From assembly GCA_031260665.1 (NCBI GenBank), contig JAISLD010000026.1, positions 1-64,000 on the forward strand: 64,000 nt of DNA, read 5' to 3'. The stretch is from Oscillospiraceae bacterium. Its GTDB lineage: Bacteria; Bacillota; Clostridia; Oscillospirales; Ruminococcaceae. How positions within the stretch are numbered: the first letter of the stretch is position 1; each line of letters opens with the position of its first letter. The notes below the pieces were generated by a model that did not search any database, was not told the DNA's origin, and saw nothing but the letters and a program-made list of their open reading frames with translations. Below, in pieces: positions 50,891 through 59,788 of the stretch. The position numbers were made by a program, and so were the translations under genes.

Positions 50891-51652
50891 ATGAATGTTT
50901 ATGACACAGAAGCCCTGTTTGGGAAAAACGCGGTCACGGAAGCACTGCGTGCAGAGCTTGCCGCCGACACGCTTTACGTCGCCGCCAAACAAGGCGGTCT
51001 GACTGAAATAATCACGTTGGCAAAGGAACGCGGCGCGGTCGTCAAAGAAGTGCCGCTTGATAAGTTGTCTGCTCTTTGCGGCAACGCGAAACATCAAGGC
51101 GTGGTGCTGACGATAGCTTCGGCTCAGTACGTTTCAGTCGAAGAACTGTTGTCACACGCCGAAGCACGCGGCACCAAACCGCTGCTCGTCATCGCGGACG
51201 GCATTGAGGACCCGCACAACCTCGGTGCGATTATTCGCTCGGCTGAATCGGCGGGTGCTGACGGGCTGATTATTCCGAAGCGAGGCGGCGTGTCGGTGAA
51301 CGGCGCGGTGTTTCGCGCTTCCGCGGGTGCGGCGGCGCACCTCAAGGTCTGCAGAGCGACAAACCTGAACGACACCGTGCGTTTCCTCAAGGACAACGGT
51401 GTCTGGCTTTACTGCGCCGCGATGGACGGCGAGGTTTACACCAAGCAGGACTACACGGTGGGAACAGCGTTTGTTATCGGTTCGGAGGGTCGCGGCGTGT
51501 CGCGGCTGCTTCGACAGAACTGCGATGCTGTGGTGTCGCTGCCGATGAACGGCAAGATTAACTCGCTTAACGCGTCTGTTTCTGCGGGGATATTTCTATA
51601 CGAAGCGATAAGGCAACGACAAAGTGGTTTGGAGAAACTGAATGTCAGATAA
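50891..51652 (+). CDS. rlmB: SpoU-family rRNA 2-O-methyltransferase (RlmB type)
   Basis: The 253-residue product has a short N-terminal substrate-binding domain (LFGKNAVTEALRAELAADTL) and a SPOUT knot domain. Motif 1 is DPHNLGAIIRSAESAGADGL, motif 2 is FVIGSEGRGVSRLLRQNCD and motif 3 is LPMNGKINSLNASVSAGIFL. Known members methylate G2251 of 23S rRNA. No ribosome-binding site is visible before the ATG and the promoter -10 is 7 nt upstream, which would suggest leaderless initiation. Its end overlaps the next gene by 11 nt. Confidence 0.93.
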   Translation: MNVYDTEALFGKNAVTEALRAELAADTLYVAAKQGGLTEIITLAKERGAVVKEVPLDKLSALCGNAKHQGVVLTIASAQYVSVEELLSHAEARGTKPLLVIADGIEDPHNLGAIIRSAESAGADGLIIPKRGGVSVNGAVFRASAGAAAHLKVCRATNLNDTVRFLKDNGVWLYCAAMDGEVYTKQDYTVGTAFVIGSEGRGVSRLLRQNCDAVVSLPMNGKINSLNASVSAGIFLYEAIRQRQSGLEKLNVR

Positions 51653-54600
51653 AATTTCAGTTGACGATATACTCGCCGAAGTTGACCGACGGCGCGATAT
51701 TCAGCCGGGACGGCGACCTTTGCCGTCTTATGGCGGCGACAGCGCGACCGAAATACTGAGCGGGCTGACGAGCGCACCCGCCAAGGCTGACGTCACTATC
51801 GTTGATGTAGGTGTGAAACCCGCACACGAACACGAAGAAGAAAGCGCGACTTCCATTTTGGACACGCTGATTCCAACCGCGCTTCTCCCGAAAGAAAAGC
51901 TGACCGAAACAATAGTCAAAGTCACCACCGCACCCCTTGAAGAACTGTTTCGTGCCGCTGTTCCGCCCGAAACAGACGAACTGCCGCCGATAGAACACGA
52001 TGAGCTGTCCTTTATCAAGCCGCGACCGAACCTGTTTGGCGACAGACAGCCGCTTCATGATGAACCGAACGTGGTGGCTGACGAAAAACGACCGAAACGG
52101 CCAAGCGAGTTGACACCGGGAACAGGCGTGTTTCAAAAGCCGCAGAAGCAGATTCACCGCGTCAAAGCGGACGACACCGCCGAACCTTTCGGCGACACGG
52201 CAGCCGCGGCGAAGAAGCCGAAGCCGCGTTATTCAGTCGCAGACAACAACGACAGCCGCAACAAAACGCCAAAGCCCTCGTTCACGTCAACTATCGCGGG
52301 GTTTGATTCCCCAACCGCCGACAACATCTCCGTGCCTGTTCGTAAAACCGAGAACAAAGGCGGCAACAACATAACGGCGCAAAACGACCAGACGTTTGTG
52401 TTTCCGCTGTTTTCACGCAAGAATCTCTCAAAGCAGCAGCAGCAAACGCCGCCGCCAAAGCCCGAGCCGCACCACGTCGTCCACACGGACGTGATGGAAA
52501 ACAACCCCGACGAACTTATCGGGGCGATTTCGGCATCTCTTCCTCTTCCGCTTCCGAAAGAACCTAAAGTCGATACCGCGCCGTTTTCGGGCGACACACT
52601 CGGCATTGTGGGCGACGATTTGAAAGAAATCTCCGCTAAAGCGGCGGACGAACACTTCGCCGACTTGCCGACCGCTGAAAGCGAGCCAATCACAGCGGAA
52701 ACCGACATAAAAGAATACGAGCCGACTGCCGACGAACCGACGCCGCATAAGTCGTACTTATCTAAGAAAAGCAACACCGCTTTAATTGAAAACCTCAACC
52801 GCTCCCTCAAGAAACGCCTTGCCGATGAAACCGCGACGCTGAACGTCCGTCCACCGAGAAGCGACTCGGCACACACCGCGCCGCTTATCCCGGCGAGCGA
52901 GTTCGACCCAAGTGACGGACTGCCCGGTGTGGTGGACGGCGCAATCGAAACGACGTCAGAGATGGCGGAGAAGGCGTTGCGTTCACTAAACAACAAGCGG
53001 AAGCGGAAAATCAGCGACTTTATTTTTGACGGGGGCGCGGAAACCGACGACGACGAGCCGTTCAGCCGTGACGACGATTCGGCTGTCCGCGAGGACGCCG
53101 ACGAAATGCGCACAATGCTTCGCACGCAACATGCGGGGCTGTTTTGGCGACTCTGCGTGCTTGTCTTGCTGACACTCGGCACCGCCGCTGTCACGTTGTT
53201 CAACGATTTGGGCGTGAACCTCGCCTATCGTATCGCGGGAACAGACATAGGCACCGCGTTTCTTAACCGCCGATACGACACGTTCGGCTATGTGATGACC
53301 AATATGCTTGCCGTCGCCCTCGGTGTCGTTGTTTGTTCGGGTGCCGTGAGAGACGGGCTTGTTCGTTTGTTCACGGGTCACGCCGACTGCGACAGCATGG
53401 CGGCTGTCGCCGTGATTTTGCCTGTGCTGTCAATGGTGCCCGCACTCGGCAACTTTGACCTCGTGCAACGCGGCGTTGTCGGGGTGTATACCACTGCCGC
53501 ACTCGCCGCTCTCCTCTTTAACACAATGGGCAAATTCCTCGCTACTCTCCGTATGAAACGCTGCCTGTCCGCGGTCTACACTAACCGTGACCGCTACTTC
53601 GCCGACCTGCTTGACTATGACGAAGCCGACGTGTTCCTCAAAGGCACGGTCAGCCGCGCACCGCTTGCTGTTCGCCGCAAAGCGGGCGTGCTTACGGGTT
53701 TCCCCGATGATTGCTATAAAAACGACTATATGGACGGCATTTGCCGACTGCTTGTCCCGATAACCATTGGTGCGGCGGCACTTGTCGGCATTGCTTCTTA
53801 CTTCTCGCCGTTTCTCGGCGGAGGTGAAACCCGCAACATCGTCTACGCGCTCGCTTCGTTTTCTGCTGCGATATCGGCGCTCTGTCCGCTTTGCGTGTCG
53901 CTGATTGCAAACTTCCCGCTTCACAAAGCCAACAAAGCACTCGCTGACGAACACTCAGCGCTCCTCGGCTATCCTGCCGCCGCTCACTTCAGCGAAGTCG
54001 GCGCGATAATGGTGGACGCGAAGAACCTGTTCCCCGAACACGGTATCGTGTTTCACAACTTCCGCAAGCTGAAGAACCCCAATTCAGTCGCCGAGTATTC
54101 ACCCGATGAGATATTCATCACGGCGGCAAGCCTTGCCAAAGCGGGCAACTCGGTGATGTACGAGATGTTCCGCGACGCAATCAACGGCGACCATGAGTCG
54201 CTGCTGAAACCGCTTGACAACGTGGTCTACGAAGTCAATATGGGGCTGCTTGGTTGGCTTGGGCGCAAACGCGTGCTTCTCGGCAACCGCGAACACATGA
54301 AGCACCACGGTATCAAGGTAGTTGACCGCAAGAAAGAGCAGGAGTTCGTGTCCGACAACGGCGACGCTGTCTATCTTGCAATCGGCGGCGAAGCTGTCGC
54401 TTTGTTTCATATCGAGATAGGCGCGGAGGGGCGCACCACCGCGGAGTTCGCCGCGATAAAATCTCGGCTTGAACAGCTTGACAAACTGCACGTTGGGTTG
54501 ATTGTCCGCACAAATGACTCTGTCGTCACGGTCAACCGACTTGCCGAGTTGTTCGACATCGACCCCGAACGTATGCGTGTTCTTCCGTTTGAAGCGCACG

Positions 54601-54890
54601 CCCGGTTTGAAGAAGCGACGCGGTATGTCCCTGTCGGCGACGGTTCACTCACCACAGGCGGCGGCTTCACCTCGCTGGCACGCGGCGTGGTTTCCGCGAA
54701 GAAAATCGTTGATTCAATCAAAAAGTCGGTCGCTTTGCTTTACGTTTATATGTTCGCGGCGTTCTTCTTGCTGTTTTTCTGCGCTTTCTTTGGGGCGGCA
54801 GGCGTTATCGGCGGCACAAACATCCTGCTAATCAACGGCGGCTTCCTCGCGCTCGTCGTTTTGGCGCAAAGCCTCAACAATTATAATTAG
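51642..54890 (+). CDS. Degenerate P-type ATPase-like membrane protein with long disordered N-terminus
   Basis: The 1082-residue product has a polar, low-complexity region (about 1-490, rich in Pro, Asp, Glu, Lys) followed by a body laid out like a P1B metal ATPase. Four helices (about 500-640) come first, then two around ISALCPLCVSLIANF (CPLC at 748-751, where CPC is usual), a cytoplasmic region and two C-terminal helices. The phosphorylation motif DKTGT is replaced by DAKNL (Asp792). No TGE loop is seen in the A-domain position. LLGNREHMKHHGI resembles the nucleotide-domain GN motif, and PVGDGSLTTGGGF stands where GDGxND is expected. It is probably not a pump. The role is unknown; it is coupled to rlmB and addA. 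Confidence 0.75.
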   Translation: MSDKISVDDILAEVDRRRDIQPGRRPLPSYGGDSATEILSGLTSAPAKADVTIVDVGVKPAHEHEEESATSILDTLIPTALLPKEKLTETIVKVTTAPLEELFRAAVPPETDELPPIEHDELSFIKPRPNLFGDRQPLHDEPNVVADEKRPKRPSELTPGTGVFQKPQKQIHRVKADDTAEPFGDTAAAAKKPKPRYSVADNNDSRNKTPKPSFTSTIAGFDSPTADNISVPVRKTENKGGNNITAQNDQTFVFPLFSRKNLSKQQQQTPPPKPEPHHVVHTDVMENNPDELIGAISASLPLPLPKEPKVDTAPFSGDTLGIVGDDLKEISAKAADEHFADLPTAESEPITAETDIKEYEPTADEPTPHKSYLSKKSNTALIENLNRSLKKRLADETATLNVRPPRSDSAHTAPLIPASEFDPSDGLPGVVDGAIETTSEMAEKALRSLNNKRKRKISDFIFDGGAETDDDEPFSRDDDSAVREDADEMRTMLRTQHAGLFWRLCVLVLLTLGTAAVTLFNDLGVNLAYRIAGTDIGTAFLNRRYDTFGYVMTNMLAVALGVVVCSGAVRDGLVRLFTGHADCDSMAAVAVILPVLSMVPALGNFDLVQRGVVGVYTTAALAALLFNTMGKFLATLRMKRCLSAVYTNRDRYFADLLDYDEADVFLKGTVSRAPLAVRRKAGVLTGFPDDCYKNDYMDGICRLLVPITIGAAALVGIASYFSPFLGGGETRNIVYALASFSAAISALCPLCVSLIANFPLHKANKALADEHSALLGYPAAAHFSEVGAIMVDAKNLFPEHGIVFHNFRKLKNPNSVAEYSPDEIFITAASLAKAGNSVMYEMFRDAINGDHESLLKPLDNVVYEVNMGLLGWLGRKRVLLGNREHMKHHGIKVVDRKKEQEFVSDNGDAVYLAIGGEAVALFHIEIGAEGRTTAEFAAIKSRLEQLDKLHVGLIVRTNDSVVTVNRLAELFDIDPERMRVLPFEAHARFEEATRYVPVGDGSLTTGGGFTSLARGVVSAKKIVDSIKKSVALLYVYMFAAFFLLFFCAFFGAAGVIGGTNILLINGGFLALVVLAQSLNNYN

Positions 54891-54891
54891 A

Positions 54892-57800
54892 ATGAATTTT
54901 ACACCCGAGCAACAAACGATAATCAACCGCAAAGGCACATCAGCCGCTGTTTATGCCTCGGCAGGCAGCGGCAAGACCGCAGTGCTTGTGGAACACCTCG
55001 CGAAGATTATCGCGGACGAATCGGCAAACCTGCCTGCAGACACGATTGTAGCCGTCACGTTTACTGAAAAAGCCGCCGCTGAACTATCAGAGCGGCTTGA
55101 GAAGCGACTGTCTGAACTCGTAAGTGAACACGACGACGCCTACCTCTCGCTTCAACTGAAGCGACTGCCTGACGCGAGAATCTCAACGATTCACTCACTC
55201 TGTGCTTCTATACTGCGCCGCTTCCCTGAAGAATCAGAAGCGGGCGACTTTGCTGTCTGCGATGAAGCGAGAGCCGCGGAGTTTCGCCGTGAAGCACTGA
55301 CGTTCGCGATGGAAAGCCTGTACGACAGCAAAACATTCAGCGAGAGCGAGTTGTCCGCGCTGAATTTGGTGTCGGCGGGTCGTGAGAACGACTTGACGGC
55401 GGCACTCACCTCGCTGTCAAACACTCTCGCCAATATCCCCGACCAAAACGGCTGGCTCGACACGAACGCCGCCGTGTTTGATAATTACAAAACATACTTT
55501 GACAAGATATTCGCGGTGTTTACGCCGCTGTTTCAGAACAAACAGCGCGAGTATTACAACGAAGCGCATACGCTTGCCGACAAGTTGTTTCAGCAACTGA
55601 AAAGTTATCCCACGGCACAAGCCGTGGTAGAAAGCGACTTGTCGCTTATCGCTTCGGCTTTTCGTGAGAATTGGAAAGAAAAGCCGACGTTTTCGCGGGC
55701 AAACTATAACGAACTGCGTGACGACCCCGACTTCAAGGAAGAAATAAAGAAAACCCGCGACAACTACAAGCGGCTGACCGAGAAACTTTGCAACCACAAC
55801 AAACTGCTTCCTGTCCTTGTCAACTCGTTTGACGAAGCGCGCATTCTCCTTGCACCCGCTGTTGCCGCCTTTGTGAAAATGTATCGCGTGTTTGCGGCGA
55901 AACTGCGCGAGCTGCTGACCGCCGAGAACCTGCTGACTTTCGACGACTTGCAGCACTACACGCTGAACTTGCTTAACAAAAGCGAGGAAGCGGCGGCGGA
56001 ACTTCGCGGTGAGATATCGCTGATTGCGGTCGATGAGTTTCAGGACAGCAACGAACTGCAGTTTCAGTTGTTTCGTCTGCTGTCTCACAATGAACAAAAC
56101 ATCGTGGTTGTCGGCGACGTAAAGCAGTCAATCTATCGATTTCGCCGTGCCGAACCAAAGGTTTTCATCGACCTCAAGTCGCACAACAAGTTTGTTCCGC
56201 TTTATCTCAGCGGCAACTTTCGTTCGGCTGATGAGGTGATTTGGACGGTCAACGATGTGATGTCGCACAATATGACGGCTGACTTTGGCGGCGTTGACTA
56301 CAAAGGCGGCGAGGTCTTGCGTCCTATGCTTGGCATTGCGGGCGAGCCGACGGAGTTGGTTGTGCTTGAACAAGACGACGTTTCAGAAGAAAACTACATC
56401 GCGGCACGGATAGAAGAACTTGTCTGCACGGGATTCGCGTTTGTTGACAAAAGCGGGCAGACAAAACGGCTTGACTATGGGGATATCGCGATTCTCGCTT
56501 CTTCGCTTGACGGCAGCGATATGTTTGGCGACAAAATGGCGGAAGCACTGCGTTCACGCGGGATTCCCGCTTCACGAGAGAAAGGCGGCGGTTACACCGC
56601 GAGCCGCGAAGTCGCCGCCGCACTCGACTTTTTCACTGCGGCAGTCAACCCGTATGACGACTTTGCGCTTTTCTCCGCAATGCTGTCCCCAATCGGTGGC
56701 TTTTCGCTTGAAGAAATCGCCGCGCTTCGCTTAGACAAGCGGTTCTCGCTCATTGTCGAGGTGCGGCGCGACAAGACCGACAAATCAAAAGGCTTCGCCG
56801 CTTTGCTCGACAGCGTCGCTGATTCGGCAAGGGAGAACGCCGCGTCCGACATTATTTCGCGGTGTGTTGACGACGGGGTGTTCAGCCGACTGATTGCCTC
56901 GTCGCCGTATCCGAAGAAAGCGTTGGCAAACCTGCGCCTCCTTGCCGCCCATGCCGGCAACTTTGGGGCGAACAACTCGCTGTCCGACTCGCTTCGGCGG
57001 TTCAAGTCGCAGAGTTTGCCGGGTGCGGGGGGAAGCGGCGGTGCGGTCAATATACTGACGATTCACAAAGCGAAAGGGCTGGAGTTTCCGCTTGTGTTTC
57101 TCGCGAAAGCCGCAAAGAGTTACAACCGCGAGGAAGAACGCGGCAATATGCTGTTTGACGGGAAAATCGGGTTCGCTTTTCGTTATATCCACGATAATCT
57201 GGTTCCGTTTGAAACTATGGCGCACAAAACGGCGGTCTGGCAAGCAGAACAGGACGCGAAGAGCGAGGAGCTGCGCAAACTCTACGTGGCACTCACACGG
57301 GCACGAAACAAGCTGATAATCACCGCGAAAGCACCGCCCAAAGGGCATTGCTACTTAAACTTGATACGAAAAGCGAGTCACTTCAAGGAAATATCTCCGA
57401 GTCTTTCATTCAAAAGCGCCGCGGCAAACGCGCCTGTAGAAGCAAAAGCGCCTGTCGTGGCTGAAAAGTTCGTCTACTCACGCGAGCCATTGACGGAGAT
57501 ACCGAGGAAGTTCACGGTCACGCAGATAGGAATTGAACACGAAACGGTGCTGAAAAACAAAAGCGCACCGACTGTTTTCCCGAAGCGGCCATCGTTTATC
57601 GCGGAAAAGCGGCCACTGAGCGGCAAAGAACGCGGCGACGCTTATCACAAGGCAATGCTGCTGCTTGACTTCAAGTCGAACGAATCGGTTCAGTCACAGC
57701 TTGAGCGGATAAAGCACAGGTTTTCACCGCAAGAATTTCACGCGGTTTCGCCCGATTTAATCGAGCAGTTCCTCTGCTCACCGCTTGGCGACCGCGTGAA

Positions 57801-58119
57801 GAAAAGCGCAAAGATATACAAAGAATTCCCAATCTACACCGAAACCGCCTTCGCCGACATCGGAAAGCCGGAGTTGGACTCGGTTTTTCCAAACGAGAAA
57901 CCGTTTGTTCAAGGGATTGCCGATATGTTTTTTGAAGAAAACGGCGAGATAATCTTGGTGGATTATAAGACCAATCGAAACTCAACGGCGCGGTTGCTCA
58001 CCGCGAAATACGCGGGGCAACTGAAGATTTACACGCGCGCCGTGTCAGAGATGACGGGGCTTCGCGTCCGCGAGCGCTTCATCTGGGCGTTCGACTTGGG
58101 GACGGCGATATCAATATGA
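54892..58119 (+). CDS. addA: ATP-dependent helicase/nuclease, AddA type
   Basis: The AddAB complex processes double-strand breaks for recombination. The 1075-residue product has UvrD-type motifs: Q-motif FTPEQQTIIN, Walker A ASAGSGKT (Lys28), DTIVAVTFTEKAAAELSERL, Walker B LIAVDEFQDSNELQ, VVGDVKQSIYRFRRAEPKVF and LTIHKAKGLEFPLVFLAKA. A C-terminal RecB-like nuclease has GERGDAYHKAMLLL and IADMFFEENGEI then ILVDYKTNR. It is about 130 residues shorter than B. subtilis AddA. No addB is upstream, where it is usually found. It begins one base after the pseudo-ATPase gene. Confidence 0.92.
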   Translation: MNFTPEQQTIINRKGTSAAVYASAGSGKTAVLVEHLAKIIADESANLPADTIVAVTFTEKAAAELSERLEKRLSELVSEHDDAYLSLQLKRLPDARISTIHSLCASILRRFPEESEAGDFAVCDEARAAEFRREALTFAMESLYDSKTFSESELSALNLVSAGRENDLTAALTSLSNTLANIPDQNGWLDTNAAVFDNYKTYFDKIFAVFTPLFQNKQREYYNEAHTLADKLFQQLKSYPTAQAVVESDLSLIASAFRENWKEKPTFSRANYNELRDDPDFKEEIKKTRDNYKRLTEKLCNHNKLLPVLVNSFDEARILLAPAVAAFVKMYRVFAAKLRELLTAENLLTFDDLQHYTLNLLNKSEEAAAELRGEISLIAVDEFQDSNELQFQLFRLLSHNEQNIVVVGDVKQSIYRFRRAEPKVFIDLKSHNKFVPLYLSGNFRSADEVIWTVNDVMSHNMTADFGGVDYKGGEVLRPMLGIAGEPTELVVLEQDDVSEENYIAARIEELVCTGFAFVDKSGQTKRLDYGDIAILASSLDGSDMFGDKMAEALRSRGIPASREKGGGYTASREVAAALDFFTAAVNPYDDFALFSAMLSPIGGFSLEEIAALRLDKRFSLIVEVRRDKTDKSKGFAALLDSVADSARENAASDIISRCVDDGVFSRLIASSPYPKKALANLRLLAAHAGNFGANNSLSDSLRRFKSQSLPGAGGSGGAVNILTIHKAKGLEFPLVFLAKAAKSYNREEERGNMLFDGKIGFAFRYIHDNLVPFETMAHKTAVWQAEQDAKSEELRKLYVALTRARNKLIITAKAPPKGHCYLNLIRKASHFKEISPSLSFKSAAANAPVEAKAPVVAEKFVYSREPLTEIPRKFTVTQIGIEHETVLKNKSAPTVFPKRPSFIAEKRPLSGKERGDAYHKAMLLLDFKSNESVQSQLERIKHRFSPQEFHAVSPDLIEQFLCSPLGDRVKKSAKIYKEFPIYTETAFADIGKPELDSVFPNEKPFVQGIADMFFEENGEIILVDYKTNRNSTARLLTAKYAGQLKIYTRAVSEMTGLRVRERFIWAFDLGTAISI

Positions 58120-59261
58120 TGTTTGACGTTTTAATCCTCGGGGGAGGCGCGAGTGGCTTGACGGCGGCAATTGAGGCAAGTGGTCGCGGTAAAAGCGCGG
58201 TGATTCTTGAAAAGAACCCACGTGTCGGGAAAAAATTGCTGCAAACGGGCAACGGACGTTGCAACCTATCTCACGCGCCGCTTCTGACGGAAAACAATTA
58301 CTTCGGAGATATTTTGCTTGCCGACCACGCTTTGAATAATACCGACTTGCCCGCTTTCTTTGAGTCAATCGGCATTATCACAACTGCCGACGAATCGGGG
58401 CGGGTTTACCCTCACAGCGGCACAGCGGCAAGCGTTTTAGACGCGTTGCGGCTTGAGTGCCGCCGCCTTGGAGTGACTGAGCAGACAGAGTTCAAGTGTG
58501 TGGCTTTGGAAAAAAGCGACGATGTTTTCACCGCGATATCGGCAAACAACGAGCGTGTTTCGGCAAGAAACGCGGTCGTTGCCACAGGTTCGCCTGCTTC
58601 CGCCGACGATGTTTTGCTAAAGCAACTGACCGCGAGATTCGGTCACGCACCCGTGCCGTTTGCGCCCGCGCTTTGTCCTCTCATCACCGACGAACGGCTT
58701 GTGCGTTCGCTTAAAGGGCTTCGTGTGTCGGCAAACTGCAAGCTGATAAGCGGCGAGCGTGTGGTCGCGGAGGAACGCGGGGAGGTGCAGTTCGGCGAGA
58801 ATTATCTGTCGGGAATCTGCGTGATGAACCTGTCGTGCTTTGTGAATCACGGTGAGAATTTCTCGCTGTCGCTTGACCTTGCGCCCGATTTCACGGAAAA
58901 AGACTTGGTTTTATATCTGCGGCGGACATTTGAAAAAAGAAAAGCGGCGGCAAACGAGGATAAATTGACGGGGATTTTACAGAAGCGGCTCGCTTTGCTA
59001 ATCGACATTAGTTCACCACACATTACGGCAAAGCACATCAAGGATTTTCGCTTTCCTGTGATGAAGAAAGCGGAGTTAAGCAAGGCACAGACAGCTGTCG
59101 GCGGTATTCGTGCCGACGAAGTGGACGACCGCTTTCAGTCTGTAAAAACACACGGGCTGTTCTTCTGCGGTGAATCGCTGAATGTGTTCGGCAGGTGTGG
59201 CGGCTACAATCTTGCGTTTGCGTTTGCAAGCGGAATAAAAGTTGGAAAAAATATTGTTTGA
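58116..59261 (+). CDS. HI0933/BaiN-family flavoprotein
   Basis: The 381-residue FAD protein opens with the dinucleotide motif VLILGGGASGLTAAIEASGR. It continues with EKNPRVGKKLLQTGNGRCNL and ends with GGIRADEVDDRFQSV, then LFFCGESLNVFGRCGGYNLA and FAFASGIKVGKNI, all typical of the HI0933 family. At 381 residues it is a little short (usual about 400-420). Members reduce varied substrates; the physiological one is unclear. Its ATG overlaps the addA stop by 4 nt. Confidence 0.92.
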   Translation: MMFDVLILGGGASGLTAAIEASGRGKSAVILEKNPRVGKKLLQTGNGRCNLSHAPLLTENNYFGDILLADHALNNTDLPAFFESIGIITTADESGRVYPHSGTAASVLDALRLECRRLGVTEQTEFKCVALEKSDDVFTAISANNERVSARNAVVATGSPASADDVLLKQLTARFGHAPVPFAPALCPLITDERLVRSLKGLRVSANCKLISGERVVAEERGEVQFGENYLSGICVMNLSCFVNHGENFSLSLDLAPDFTEKDLVLYLRRTFEKRKAAANEDKLTGILQKRLALLIDISSPHITAKHIKDFRFPVMKKAELSKAQTAVGGIRADEVDDRFQSVKTHGLFFCGESLNVFGRCGGYNLAFAFASGIKVGKNIV

Positions 59262-59276
59262 TTAAGGAGTGTCACA

Positions 59277-59726
59277 ATGAAAATCGTTTTTGCAAGCGAC
59301 CACGCGGGGCTTCCGCTGAAACTTGAGCTGAAGAATCACCTCATCGCGAAAGGTTATGAAGCGATTGACCTCGGCACCGATACGCCGAGCAGCACGGACT
59401 ATCCGCTGTGGGGCAAAGCGGCGGCGGAGGTGCTGCTGCGGGGCGAAGCGGACAAGGCAGTGCTTGTCTGCGGCACGGGCTTTGGGATATCTCTCGCCGC
59501 GAATAAGCACAAGGGCGTGCGCTGTGTCAACTGCTCTGAGCCGTACACAGCGGCAATGGCGCGCCGACACAACAACGCGAACGCCATTGCTCTCGGTGCG
59601 CGTGTGGTCGGTGTGGACCTCGCCAAGCTGATTGTCGACACGTTTTTAGACGCGGAGTTCGAGGGGGAACGACACTCACGGCGTGTCGGTCAGTTAGTTG
59701 AAATAGAAGAAAGTAACTTCTGTTGA
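59277..59726 (+). CDS. rpiB: Ribose-5-phosphate isomerase B
   Basis: Interconverts ribose 5-phosphate and ribulose 5-phosphate. The 149-residue product has SDHAGLPLKLELKNHL (about 6-21), DLGTDTPSSTDYPLWGKAAA, the active Cys region LVCGTGFGISLAANKHKGVR and CSEPYTAAMARRHNNANAIA. AAGGAG lies before the ATG. It is the last gene of the rlmB-to-rpiB run and is followed by a terminator. Confidence 0.96.
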   Translation: MKIVFASDHAGLPLKLELKNHLIAKGYEAIDLGTDTPSSTDYPLWGKAAAEVLLRGEADKAVLVCGTGFGISLAANKHKGVRCVNCSEPYTAAMARRHNNANAIALGARVVGVDLAKLIVDTFLDAEFEGERHSRRVGQLVEIEESNFC

Positions 59727-59729
59727 TAA

Positions 59730-59762
59730 TAAAAGCCGCTTGAATTACAAGCGGCTTTTGTT
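59730..59762. terminator. Bidirectional terminator
   Basis: The stem AAAAGCCGCTTG/CAAGCGGCTTTT is followed by GTTTT and lies between convergent rpiB and yfhO. Confidence 0.9.
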
Positions 59763-59788
59763 TTAATTGTGCGACGCAACACATTAGC

